Shown: positions 17,420 to 26,178 of the stretch, piece by piece | Position numbering within the stretch: the stretch's first letter is position 1 | Layout of the letters: every line of letters starts with the position of its first letter | Origin: Thermus amyloliquefaciens | GTDB lineage: Bacteria > Deinococcota > Deinococci > Deinococcales > Thermaceae | Direction of reading: 5' to 3' | DNA: 64,000 nt | Assembly (NCBI RefSeq): GCF_000744885.1 | Contig: NZ_JQMV01000003.1 | Coordinates: 620,001 to 684,000, forward strand | The notes under the pieces: model-generated | Told to the model about the DNA's origin: nothing | The model's database searches: none | Seen by the model: the letters and a program-made list of their open reading frames with translations, nothing else | Program-made: the position numbers and the translations under genes

Positions 17420-18214
17420 ATGAAGATCCTCCGGTTTAACGAGGGGCGTTGGGGCATACTGGAAGGGGAGCTGGTCCTGGAAACCGATGGCCCTGGGGGC
17501 AACCCCACGGGGAGGCGCTACGACCTGGCGGCGGTTCGCCTCCTGGTGCCCGCCACCCCCAGCAAGATCGTCTGCGTGGGGCGGAACTACCGGGAGCACA
17601 TCCGGGAGATGGGCCACGACTTCGGCCAGGATCTGCCCAAGGAACCGGGCCTATTCCTGAAGGCCCCCAACACCCTGGCCCACCCCGGCAACCCCCGGGA
17701 CCCCTGGAACACGGGGGATGCGGTGCCCTACCCCTTTTTCACCCAGGAGCTCCACTACGAGGGGGAGTTGGCGGTGGTGATCGGGGACCGCATGCGGAAC
17801 GTGCCCCCGGAAAAGGCCCTGGACCACGTGCTGGGCTACACCATCGCCGTGGACATCACCGCCCGGGATGCCCAGAGGCAGGACCTGCAATGGGTGAGGG
17901 CCAAGAGCGCGGACAAGTTCCTGCCCTTAGGCCCCTGGATTGAAACCGATCTGGATCCGCAGAACACCTGGGTGCGCACCTACGTCAACGACCAGCTGCG
18001 GCAGGAGGGGCACACCTCCGCCATGATCTTCGGCGTGGCCGAGATCCTGTCCTACATTTCCAGCTTCATGACCCTGGAGCCCATGGACGTGGTCCTCACC
18101 GGTACCCCGGAAGGGGTGGGGGCCTTGCAGCCGGGGGACCGGTTGGAGGTGGCCGTGGAGGGCATCGGCACCCTGCACACCCGCATCGGCCCCAAGGAGG
18201 AGCGCCCATGGTGA
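17420..18214 (+). CDS. Fumarylacetoacetate hydrolase family protein
   Basis: 264 residues. FAH-fold metal-dependent enzyme; family members cleave or isomerise beta-keto acids such as those from aromatic catabolism, or decarboxylate oxaloacetate. The metal site EGELAVVIG with a downstream Asp (VDITARDAQ) and the GTPEGVG loop are present. The substrate is unknown. It overlaps the MBL hydrolase by 7 bp, suggesting a two-gene unit. Confidence 0.9.
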   Translation: MKILRFNEGRWGILEGELVLETDGPGGNPTGRRYDLAAVRLLVPATPSKIVCVGRNYREHIREMGHDFGQDLPKEPGLFLKAPNTLAHPGNPRDPWNTGDAVPYPFFTQELHYEGELAVVIGDRMRNVPPEKALDHVLGYTIAVDITARDAQRQDLQWVRAKSADKFLPLGPWIETDLDPQNTWVRTYVNDQLRQEGHTSAMIFGVAEILSYISSFMTLEPMDVVLTGTPEGVGALQPGDRLEVAVEGIGTLHTRIGPKEERPW

Positions 18215-19119
18215 AGGTCCTGGACCTCCACTTCCAGGGAGCGGAACGGGTGATCGCCAGCTTCCTCCTGGACTCCCAGGAGGGGCCGGTGCTGATCGAA
18301 ACCGGCCCTGAGAGCACCTACCCCCGCCTCGAGGCGGCCCTGAGGCGGGAGGGGGTGGACCCCAGGGAGGTCCGCCACGTCTTCGTGACCCACATCCACC
18401 TGGACCACGCCGGGGCCGCTTGGCGGTTTGCCGAGCTTGGGGCCACGGTGTACGTGCACCCACGGGGGGCCCCGCACCTGGTGGACCCCTCGAGGCTCCT
18501 GGCCTCCGCGGAGCGCATCTATGGGGCGATGCTGAAGCCCCTCTGGGGGGAGCTGAAGGGGGTTCCCCAGGCGCAGGTGCGGGCCTTGGGGGACGGGGAG
18601 ACGGTGGAGCTCGGGGGGCTTAGGGTCCAGGCCCTGGAAACCCTGGGCCATGCCTCCCACCACCACGCCTACCTGGTGGGCGGCCTCCTCTTCGCGGGGG
18701 ACATCGCCGGGGTGCGGATAGCCCCGGGGCCGGTTCTCCCCCCTACCCCGCCCCCCGACATCCACCTGGAAAGCTGGTACGCCTCCTTGGACCGCATCCT
18801 GGCCCTCCGGCCCGAGGCCCTCTACCTCACCCACTTCGGCCCCTACCGGGATGTGGAGGCCCACCTCCTGGCCCTGCGGGGGGTTTTGGAGGAGTGGGCG
18901 GGTTGGGTCCTGCACCGGCTCAAGGAGGGCCTCCCCCTGGAGGCCATGACGGAGCGCTTTGAGGCCTACTGGCGGGAAGGCCTCTTGCGGGCCGGGGTGG
19001 GGGCGGAGGGGATGCGCCTTTACGAGCTGGCCGATCCCCCCTACATGAACCTGCAGGGCTTGGTGCGCTACTGGCAGAAGCACCACCCGGATGCTTTGGC
19101 CGAAGGCCAAACACCTTGA
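18208..19119 (+). CDS. MBL-fold metallo-hydrolase
   Basis: 303 residues. The HxHxDH zinc motif is seen as THIHLDHAG (near 60), with later ligands in [15 protein letters not shown] and LTHFGP, all in the expected order. A helical C-terminal region (about 220-303) follows. Possibly a thioesterase or glyoxalase-like hydrolase; substrate not assignable. It shares an operon with the FAH protein; purN follows immediately. Confidence 0.9.
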   Translation: MVKVLDLHFQGAERVIASFLLDSQEGPVLIETGPESTYPRLEAALRREGVDPREVRHVFVTHIHLDHAGAAWRFAELGATVYVHPRGAPHLVDPSRLLASAERIYGAMLKPLWGELKGVPQAQVRALGDGETVELGGLRVQALETLGHASHHHAYLVGGLLFAGDIAGVRIAPGPVLPPTPPPDIHLESWYASLDRILALRPEALYLTHFGPYRDVEAHLLALRGVLEEWAGWVLHRLKEGLPLEAMTERFEAYWREGLLRAGVGAEGMRLYELADPPYMNLQGLVRYWQKHHPDALAEGQTP

Positions 19120-19136
19120 GGCCCTGGGATAGGCCT

Positions 19137-20027
19137 ATGCTGAGCCCATTTCCCTTGGGCCGCCCTGCCCGGATGGCGGTGATGGCCTCGGGCCGGGGCA
19201 CCAACCTGGAGGCTCTCCTGGAGGCCTTCCCCCCCGGAAACCCCTGGGGGGAGGTGGTGCTGGTCCTCTCCGACAACCCGGAGGCCTACGCCCTAAAGCG
19301 GGCGGAGAGGCGGGGAGTAGAGGCGGTGGCCATCCCCTGGCGGGGGCGGAGGAGCTTTGAGGCGGAGGCCCAGGCCCTCTTGCGGGCCAGGGGCGTGGAC
19401 CTGGTCCTCCTGGCCGGCTTCATGCGCCTCCTTTCCCCGGGTTTTGTGGAGGCCTGGTACGGGCGGCTTCTCAACATCCACCCTTCCCTCCTTCCCGACT
19501 ACCCCGGGCTTCGGGTGCACGAAAGGGTCCTCGAGGGGGGAGAAAAGGAGACCGGCTCCACGGTGCACTTCGTGGACCAGGGCATGGACACCGGCCCCAT
19601 CGTCCTGCAGGGGCGGGTGCCCGTCCTGCCCGGGGATACCCCGGAAACCCTGGAAAGGCGGGTGCTTTTTCTGGAGCACCGCCTCTACCCCAAGGCGGTG
19701 CGCCTGGTCCTCTCCGGGCTCGCCTTCCCCCCAGGGGAGGGCCTGAAGGCCCTTCTTGGGGAGGCCTGGCCCCGCTTCCAGGGGCTTTCCCCGCGGGAGA
19801 AGCCCCTCTATCTCCGGGTTGCGGCCCTGCTTTCCGCCTGGGGTTTAAGGGATCGGGTGCCCGCCGCCCTTTTGGGCCAGGGGGGGGACTGGGCCCGGGG
19901 TGCCTTCCTCACCGCCCATCTGCTGGCGGAAGACCATCCCGCCTTGCGCCAGGAGCTGGCCCAGCTCCCCGAGGAGGTTCGCCTGAGGGCCGAGGAGGGG
20001 TTAAGGCGGGTAGAATTGCCCCTATGA
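19137..20027 (+). CDS. purN: Phosphoribosylglycinamide formyltransferase, extended
   Basis: 296 residues. Transfers formyl from 10-formyl-THF to GAR, step 3 of purine synthesis. MASGRGTNLEAL binds the ribose-phosphate; the catalytic Asn/His are in LNIHPSLLP and the Asp in DQGMDTGPI. The catalytic domain ends near residue 200, about the usual PurN length; the remaining ~90 residues are an extra helical domain I do not recognise. An ATG start at 19137 is chosen; a TTG seven codons upstream and an ATG at 19173 are alternatives. It overlaps purD by 4 bp. Confidence 0.92.
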   Translation: MLSPFPLGRPARMAVMASGRGTNLEALLEAFPPGNPWGEVVLVLSDNPEAYALKRAERRGVEAVAIPWRGRRSFEAEAQALLRARGVDLVLLAGFMRLLSPGFVEAWYGRLLNIHPSLLPDYPGLRVHERVLEGGEKETGSTVHFVDQGMDTGPIVLQGRVPVLPGDTPETLERRVLFLEHRLYPKAVRLVLSGLAFPPGEGLKALLGEAWPRFQGLSPREKPLYLRVAALLSAWGLRDRVPAALLGQGGDWARGAFLTAHLLAEDHPALRQELAQLPEEVRLRAEEGLRRVELPL

Positions 20028-21277
20028 AGGTGCTGGTGGTGGGTTCCGGCGGGAGGGAGCACGCCCTCCTTTGGAAGGCGGCGCAAAGCCCCCTGGTGGA
20101 TCGCCTCTACGCTGCCCCTGGCAACGCCGGGATGGCCGCTTTGGCCGAGCTGGTTCCCTGGAATGGGGACGTGGAGGTCCTGGCGGAATGGGCTTTGGGC
20201 GAGGGGATAGACCTCACCCTGGTGGGTCCTGAGGCCCCCTTGGTGGAGGGCATCGCCGATGCCTTTGAGAAGCGGGGTCTTCGGATCTTCGGCCCCACCC
20301 AGAAGGCCGCCATGATCGAGGGCTCCAAGGCCTTTGCCAAGAAGCTCATGGAGCGCTACGGCATCCCCACGGCCCGGTACCGCGTGTTTCAGGATGCCCT
20401 CTCCGCCCTGGAGTACGTGGAGCGCGTGGGGGTGCCCATCGTCATCAAGGATTCCGGCCTGGCGGCGGGCAAGGGGGTCACCGTGGCCTTTGACCTGCAC
20501 ACCGCTAAGCAGGCGGTGACGAACCTGCTTTCCGGTCCCGAGGGGGGGGAGGTGGTGGTGGAGGAGTACCTGGAGGGGGAGGAGGCCACGGTGCTGGCCC
20601 TCACCGATGGCGAGACCATCTTGCCCCTCCTGCCCTCACAGGACCACAAGCGCCTTCTGGACGGGGACCAGGGTCCCATGACCGGGGGGATGGGGGCGGT
20701 GGCTCCCTACCCCATGGACGGGGCCACATTGCGGCGGGTGGAGGAGGAGATCCTAAGGCCCCTCATCCAGGGTCTACGGGCGGAAGGGGTGGTCTACCGG
20801 GGGGTGGTCTATGCCGGGCTCATGCTCACCCGGGAAGGCCCTAAGGTGCTGGAGTTCAACGCCCGCTTTGGCGATCCGGAGGCCCAGGCCCTTCTGCCCC
20901 TTTTGCAAAGCGACCTGGTGGAGCTGGCCCTAAGGGTGGCGGAGGGGCGGCTTGCGGGGGCCCGGCTTTCCTGGCGGGAAGGGGCCAGCGCCTGCGTGGT
21001 CCTGGCGGCCCCCGGCTACCCGGAAAGCCCCAAGAAGGGCATCCCCCTCCGCATCCCTGAGCCCCCCGAGGGGGTTTTGGTGTTCCACGCGGGCACCCGG
21101 CGGGAGGGCGAGGCCTTCGTGAGCGCAGGGGGGCGGGTGCTGAACGTGGTGGGCCTGGGGCGCCACCTGGAGGAGGCCCTGAGCCGGGCCTACGCTTACC
21201 TTCCCCAGGTGGGTTTCCCCGGGGCTCTTTACCGCCGGGACATCGGGCAGAAGGCCCTGCGGCGGGCTAGTACTTGA
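20024..21277 (+). CDS. purD: Phosphoribosylamine-glycine ligase
   Basis: 417-residue ATP-grasp enzyme joining phosphoribosylamine and glycine (purine step 2). N-terminal VLVVGSGGREHALLWK, the ATP-grasp core (about 105-300, with IKDSGLAAGKGV, SQDHKRLLDGDQGPMTGGMG and EFNARFGDPE) and a C-terminal domain are all present at family length. It is coupled to purN by an ATGA overlap, so the pathway order is inverted on the DNA. Its 3' end converges on the exonuclease gene with an 11-bp overlap. Confidence 0.96.
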   Translation: MKVLVVGSGGREHALLWKAAQSPLVDRLYAAPGNAGMAALAELVPWNGDVEVLAEWALGEGIDLTLVGPEAPLVEGIADAFEKRGLRIFGPTQKAAMIEGSKAFAKKLMERYGIPTARYRVFQDALSALEYVERVGVPIVIKDSGLAAGKGVTVAFDLHTAKQAVTNLLSGPEGGEVVVEEYLEGEEATVLALTDGETILPLLPSQDHKRLLDGDQGPMTGGMGAVAPYPMDGATLRRVEEEILRPLIQGLRAEGVVYRGVVYAGLMLTREGPKVLEFNARFGDPEAQALLPLLQSDLVELALRVAEGRLAGARLSWREGASACVVLAAPGYPESPKKGIPLRIPEPPEGVLVFHAGTRREGEAFVSAGGRVLNVVGLGRHLEEALSRAYAYLPQVGFPGALYRRDIGQKALRRAST

Positions 21278-23176
21278 GCCGGGCCAGGGGGAGGCGGGCG
21301 CAGGCCTGGAGCACTTCCCCCAGGGTCCGGTAGCCCTTGGCCTTGAGGAGGGGGACCATTCCTGCGAAGACCTCTGCGGTCATGAGGGCGTCTCCCAAGG
21401 CGGTGTGCCGGCCGATCACGGGCACGCCGAAGCGCTCCGCCAGGGTTTCCAGGCGGTGGTCCTCCAGGTCGGGAAAGAGGAGGTAGGAAAGGAGCAGGGT
21501 ATCCACCAGGGGGGGTTGGTGGAGGCCCACCCGCTCCAGGAAGGCCATGTCAAAGGCCCCGTTGTGGGCCAGGAGCACCGTGTCCTCCAGGAACAGGCGA
21601 AACCCAGGGAGCACCTCCTGCAGCTTGGGTTTTCCCTTCAGCATCTCCCAGGTGAGGCCGTGGACCTCGGTGGAGGCCTTGGGGATGGGGCGCCCAGGGT
21701 CCACCAAGGCCTCGAAGACCTCGTGGCGGAGCACCTTTTGCCCCAGGAGGTGGACCGCCCCTAGGGCGATGATGGCGTCCCTTTCCGGATCCAGGCCGGT
21801 GGTTTCCAGGTCAAAGGCGGTGTAGAGGAGGCCCTCCAAGGGGGCTTCCTCCAGCTCCTCGGGGGCATGGAGGAGGGAGAGGTCAAAGACCTCGGCCCGG
21901 GGGGGAGGGCCGGCCTTGGAGGGGAGCCGGGGCGCCTCCCGGGCGGGGAGGAGGAGGTGGAGGCGGAAGCCCTCGCGCCAGGCGCTGCCACCGGACCGCT
22001 CCGCCGCCTCCTTGAGGAGGGGGGGGAGGTCGGGGTGGGGGCTGGGCTGGTGGGGGGTTTGGGCAGGGTGAGGGTGAGGTGGAGCAGGCGGCCCTCCCGC
22101 CGCCCTTCCAGGAAGGCCTCTTCCTCATCGCCTATGGCGGCCGCCAGGCCTCGAGCCAGGGCGTAGGTGTCCGCCTGGACCAGGAGGCCCCTGGCCTCCT
22201 CCTCCAGGAAAAACCCCGGGGAGACCCCCGTTTCCCGCTCCAGGGCCTGGGCCAGGAGGGCGAAAAGGTCCTCCGCCAGGACCTCCGCCGCCTGGGCCGG
22301 GGCTTCCCAGGAGGCCACCAGCTGGCCAAGTTCCCCCGCGGTGGCCCTGGCGGTCTTGAGGAGGGGCTCGAGGGGCGTTCCCCTGGCCTCCTGGCCCAGG
22401 GCCTCCGCCAGGGCCTGGAGCCCAGCCAGCTTGTCCCTAAGGCGGTGGAGGAGGGCGGCATCCCACCCTTCCCTTTCCCGGGCCTCCTCCAGGAGGACCA
22501 AAAACCCCCCCTCTCCCTCCAAGGGCACCACCTGGAGCCTAAGCGGTCCCCTGGGCCCCTGGGTCAAAAACCTCTCCTCCGGGAGTCCCAGGGCGTGGAC
22601 CATAAGCCCCCGGTCCAGGAGGCCAAAGAGGCTTTTGCCCACCCCCAGGCCCTCCCCCAGGAGCTCCCGGGCCTTGGGGTTGTAGAGGAGGACCTGGCCC
22701 TTGGGGTTGGCCAGCACCACCCCGTGGGGAAGGTGGCCGATGAGGGCGGAAAGCTTCCGCCTTTCCTCTTCCAGGAGGGATTTGGCCTCAGCGATGCGGG
22801 CGGCCACCTCCTTTTCCAAGGCCTCCTTTTCCTGGGCCAGGCGGTTGATGAGCTCCGCCAAGGCCCTGAGCTCAAAGGGCCCCCGGAGGCGCAGGCGGTG
22901 GCCGGGGTTGGCCAGGACGATCTCCGCCTCCTGGCCCAGGGCCCGGGTGGCGGCCAGATAGCCCAGGAAGACCGGGTAAAGGAGGGCGGCCAGCACCAAG
23001 GTGAAGAGGAAGCCCACGAAGAGAAGGGTGGGGAGCTTCTCCCTCGCCAGACGGAGGAGTTCCCTTCCCAGGTCCTCCTCCCCTTGGACCAGGAGGAAGA
23101 GGCCAAGCCCCACGGTCCCTCCCACCAGGAGGAGGCCCAGGAGAAGTGCCCCAAGAAAGCGCAAGATCTCCCTCAT
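21267..23176 (-). CDS. Membrane sensor (HAMP/PAS) fused to DnaQ exonuclease, apparent frameshift
   Basis: Probably one 636-residue protein. The N-part (frame starting 23176) has two membrane helices (about 7-30 and 52-75), a coiled coil/HAMP-like stretch, a PAS-like segment (about 140-190) and a degenerate kinase-like region. The C-part (about 447-636; alone it would be 21267-21839 from a TTG) is a 3'-5' exonuclease with DLETTGL, HNGAFDMAFL and HTALGDAL, the DEDDh motifs. The two frames join if one base is added to the run at 22052-22057. A similar exonuclease neighbours DUF294 proteins and acetate symporters in Pseudomonas. The start overlaps the receiver gene by 4 bp. Confidence 0.78.
22052..22057 (-). 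other. Putative frameshift site (C run) in sensor-exonuclease gene
   Basis: Six C's in the transcript after AAA. A seventh would join the sensor and exonuclease frames. Upstream codons fit the first frame and downstream codons (KEAAERSGGSAWREGF) fit the other. Confidence 0.65.
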
Positions 23177-23532
23177 CTTCCCCCCGCCAGTTCCTCCACC
23201 TGGGCCAGGAGGTCCTGGATGCCAAAGGGCTTGGCCATGAAGGCCTCGGCTCCCAGGGCCAGGGCCTTGGCCCGGTCCGCCTCCCGCCCCCGGGCGGTGA
23301 GCACCAGGACCTTGGGGCCCTGGGGGAGGGCCTTGGCCCGTTCCAACACGGCGAAGCCATCCATGCCCGGAAGCATGAGGTCCAAGACCATGAGGTCAAA
23401 GGCGCCTTGGGCCAAGGCCTCGAGGGCCTCCTCCCCCGTGCGGGCCAGGACCACCTGGTGCCCGGCCTTCTTCAGGAGAAACTCCAAGGGCACCAGAATG
23501 CTTTCCTCATCGTCCACCACCAGAATCCTCAT
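23173..23532 (-). CDS. Single-domain response regulator (receiver)
   Basis: 119 residues, only a CheY-like receiver. The acidic pocket DDE is at 7-9, the phosphorylation site Asp about 51 in VLDLMLPGMDG, then TARG and KPFG. No DNA-binding output domain follows, unlike CrbR-type partners of symporter-kinases. It overlaps the kinase gene by 26 bp, so it is its probable phosphorylation partner; its output may be a protein contact, perhaps with the sensor-exonuclease encoded next. Confidence 0.92.
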   Translation of the reverse strand: MRILVVDDEESILVPLEFLLKKAGHQVVLARTGEEALEALAQGAFDLMVLDLMLPGMDGFAVLERAKALPQGPKVLVLTARGREADRAKALALGAEAFMAKPFGIQDLLAQVEELAGGR

Positions 23533-26005
23533 GCTCCACCTCCAAGGGGAGGGTGAAGGCGAAGGTGGCCCCTTCCCCCTCCTCCAACCAGATCCGTCCC
23601 CCCAGGCTTTCCACCAGCCTCCGGGCCAGGAAAAGCCCGAGACCCGTGCTCCCCGAGAAGCTCTGGAAGGGCTCAAACACCAGGGTTCTGGCCTGGGGGG
23701 GCACCCCAGGGCCGTCGTCGGAGACGCGGAAGAGGGCTTCCCGGTTAGCAAGAAGCTCCAGGCGCACCCGGCTTCGGGCGTGGCGCAGGGCATTGTGGAG
23801 GAGGTTCAAAAGCACCTGGAGCACCCGGTCCCGGTCCGTGAGGGTTTGGACCTCCGCCAGGTGAGACTCCATTGTAATCCCCCTTTCCCTGGCCAGGGGT
23901 TCCACCAGGGCCAGGGCTTCCGCGGCCAGGGCCCGGAGGTCCGTGGGGCCACGGAGGAGGGGCACCCCCGCCTGGAGCCGGGTGTAGGCCAGGACCTCCT
24001 CCACCAGGCGGGAGAGCCGGGCGGTTTCCTTGGCCAGGAGGGCCACAAAGCGCCGGCGTTCCTCCTCGGAAAGGTCGGGGTTGGCCTCCAGGATCTCCGC
24101 CAGGGCCCGCACGGCGGTGAGGGGGGTTTTGAGCTCGTGGGAGACCGCGGCCAAGAGCTCGTCCTTGGCCTGGTCCAGGGCCTTCAGGCGCTCGTAGGCC
24201 TCGGCCAGCTCCTTCCTGGCCTCCTCGAGGGCCTGGGCGTAAGCCCGGAGTTCCCGCGACTCCCGGGCCGCCTCCTCCACCTCCTCCCGCAGGGCTTCCG
24301 GGGGAACCGCCCGGGTGACGGAAAGGAGGAGGAGCTTGGCGGTGGCGGGCCCCACGGAGCCCGCCAGCAGGGTTTCCGCAAGCCCCGCCGCTTCCCGGCC
24401 TGGGAGGGTGTGGGCCTGGCGGCGGAAGGCCTCCTCCGCCTCCAGCCCCAACACCCGCCGGAGGAGGGCCGCCAGCTCCTCCACCTCCCCCGTGCGCTCC
24501 TCCTGCAGGGCCATCCGCCGGGTGAAGAGGGAAACCCCGAGGGTCAAGGCCAGGTTTAGGGTGAGGCTTGCCAGAAAGCCGTGGGTCACGGGGTCCAGGC
24601 CCTGGACTCCGAGGAGCCCCTCCGGCCGCAGGAGGGGGTGGGGGCCCTCCAGAAAGAAGGGGGGGAGCCACCCCGAGCGGGCCAGGGCCGGGAGGAACAG
24701 GGTGTAGGCCCAGGCCAGGATCCCCCCCAGGAGGCCCGCCAAGGCCCCCTGGGGGGTGGCCCCCTTCCAGAAGAGCCCCAGGAGGCTTGCGGGGGCCAGC
24801 TGGGCCACGGCCACGAAGGAGATGAGGCCCATGGCCACCAGGGCGTAGGCCTCCCCCGCCAGGCGGAAGTAGAGGTAGGCCAGGAGCATCACCGCCAGGA
24901 TGGAGATCCTGCGCCAAAGGAGGAGGCTTCCCAGGGCCCGGAAGCGGAGGAGAAGGGGGGAGAGGAGATGGTTGGAGATGAGGATGGAAAGGGCCAGGCT
25001 TTCCACCACCACCATGGCCGTGGCCGCGGAAACCCCCCCCAGGAAGGCGAGCAGGGCCAAGGGGGCGCTCCCCAGCTCCATGGGCAGGGCCAGCACGTAG
25101 AGGTCCGGGTTTCCCTCGGGCAGGAGAAGGCGGCCAAAGAGGGCCAGGGGCAGGACGGGCAGGTTGATGAGGAGGAGGTACAGGGGGAAGGCCCAGGCCG
25201 CCAGGCGAAGGTGCTGGGGGTCGGTGTTCTCCACCACGCTCACGTGGAACTGGCGGGGCAGGAAGAGGAAGGCCAGGCCGGAGAGGAGGACGAGGCTTAC
25301 CCACTCCAGGTAACCGGCAAGGCCCTCCGGGGGGAGGAGGAGGGAGAGGAGCTCAGGGCGGTTCTGGACCTGGGGGAAGGGGCTTCCCAGCTGCCACAGC
25401 ACCACCCCTCCCACGAGGAGGAGGGCCAGGAGCTTCACGAGGGACTCAAAGGCCACCGCCAACACCAGGCCCTGGTGCCGCTCCGAAGGGTCCAGGCGGC
25501 GGGTGCCGAAGAGGATGGCGAAGAGGGCCAGGAGCAAGGCGGTGGGCAGGGCGATGTCCGTGAGGGGCTCCTCCTCGCCCCTGAGGAAGAGGAAGGCCTG
25601 GGCGATGGCCTTGAGTTGCAGGGCCAGGTAGGGGAGGAGGCCCACCACCAAAAAGCCGGCGGCCAGGGGGCCGAGGAGGCCGTGGCCGAAGCGCAGGTAG
25701 AGGAAATCGGCCCAGGAGGTGAGGCGGTGGGCGCGGGCCAGGGAAAGCAGCCTCTCCTGGAGAAACGGCCACAGGAGGAGGACCAGGGTGGGCCCCAGGT
25801 AGATGGGGAGGAAGCTGGCCCCCTCCGTGGCCGCCCGGCCCACGCTTCCCATGAAGGTCCAGGCGGTGGCGTAGACCGCCAGGGAAAGGGTGTACGCCCA
25901 GGGGCTTTGGGCCAAGGCGCGCCCCCGCCCCTCCCCCAGGAGGGCCACCAGGAAGAGGAGGCCCAGGTACAGGAAAAGGCTCAGAAAGAGGACAAGGGGG
26001 TTCAT
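23507..26005 (-). CDS. Na+/solute symporter-histidine kinase fusion (CrbS-like)
   Basis: 832 residues. Residues 1-480 form an SLC5/SSS symporter (about 13 hydrophobic helices). A STAC-type segment follows (about 530-570, ETLLAGSVGPATAKLLLLSV), then a coiled coil, HisKA with H623 in AVSHELKTPL, and HATPase with NLLHNALRHA and DDGPGV. CrbS/MxtR proteins of this build control acs and acetate use in proteobacteria. Inference: it senses or transports acetate or a related acid. Overlaps with its neighbours indicate a coupled operon. Confidence 0.93.
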   Translation of the reverse strand: MNPLVLFLSLFLYLGLLFLVALLGEGRGRALAQSPWAYTLSLAVYATAWTFMGSVGRAATEGASFLPIYLGPTLVLLLWPFLQERLLSLARAHRLTSWADFLYLRFGHGLLGPLAAGFLVVGLLPYLALQLKAIAQAFLFLRGEEEPLTDIALPTALLLALFAILFGTRRLDPSERHQGLVLAVAFESLVKLLALLLVGGVVLWQLGSPFPQVQNRPELLSLLLPPEGLAGYLEWVSLVLLSGLAFLFLPRQFHVSVVENTDPQHLRLAAWAFPLYLLLINLPVLPLALFGRLLLPEGNPDLYVLALPMELGSAPLALLAFLGGVSAATAMVVVESLALSILISNHLLSPLLLRFRALGSLLLWRRISILAVMLLAYLYFRLAGEAYALVAMGLISFVAVAQLAPASLLGLFWKGATPQGALAGLLGGILAWAYTLFLPALARSGWLPPFFLEGPHPLLRPEGLLGVQGLDPVTHGFLASLTLNLALTLGVSLFTRRMALQEERTGEVEELAALLRRVLGLEAEEAFRRQAHTLPGREAAGLAETLLAGSVGPATAKLLLLSVTRAVPPEALREEVEEAARESRELRAYAQALEEARKELAEAYERLKALDQAKDELLAAVSHELKTPLTAVRALAEILEANPDLSEEERRRFVALLAKETARLSRLVEEVLAYTRLQAGVPLLRGPTDLRALAAEALALVEPLARERGITMESHLAEVQTLTDRDRVLQVLLNLLHNALRHARSRVRLELLANREALFRVSDDGPGVPPQARTLVFEPFQSFSGSTGLGLFLARRLVESLGGRIWLEEGEGATFAFTLPLEVEHEDSGGGR

Positions 26006-26178
26006 GGGCGGCGGAACAGCAGGTAGGCCAGGAGCACCACCAGGCCCCAGGAGCCGTAAAGGTAGAGGTAAAGGGGAGGAAGCCCCTGGGGCCCAAGGGG
26101 CAGGGGGAAGACCAGGCTCACGGGGAAGAGGAAGAGGAAAAGGGCCAGGAGGAAGAGGGCAAGGGCTCTCTCCTTCAT
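26002..26178 (-). CDS. Small membrane protein
   Basis: 58 residues with two hydrophobic helices (about 6-25 and 35-54), no known family. The ATG (MKERALALFLL) overlaps the DUF294 stop by 4 bp, and its stop overlaps the kinase start by 4 bp, so it is translated as part of the chain. The position suggests a partner or assembly aid of the symporter-kinase (inference). Confidence 0.7.
   Translation of the reverse strand: MKERALALFLLALFLFLFPVSLVFPLPLGPQGLPPLYLYLYGSWGLVVLLAYLLFRRP

Noticed and set aside
21761-22051. C-terminal Ser/Pro/Arg-rich extension of the sensor frame
   Set aside because: Becomes low complexity right after the C6 run while the other frame turns protein-like; taken as the out-of-frame product.
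22079-24559. 826-codon plus-strand open frame opposite the sensor-exonuclease, receiver and kinase genes
   Set aside because: Low-complexity Gly/Pro/Gln/Glu translation with no domains; an antisense shadow caused by high GC in third positions.
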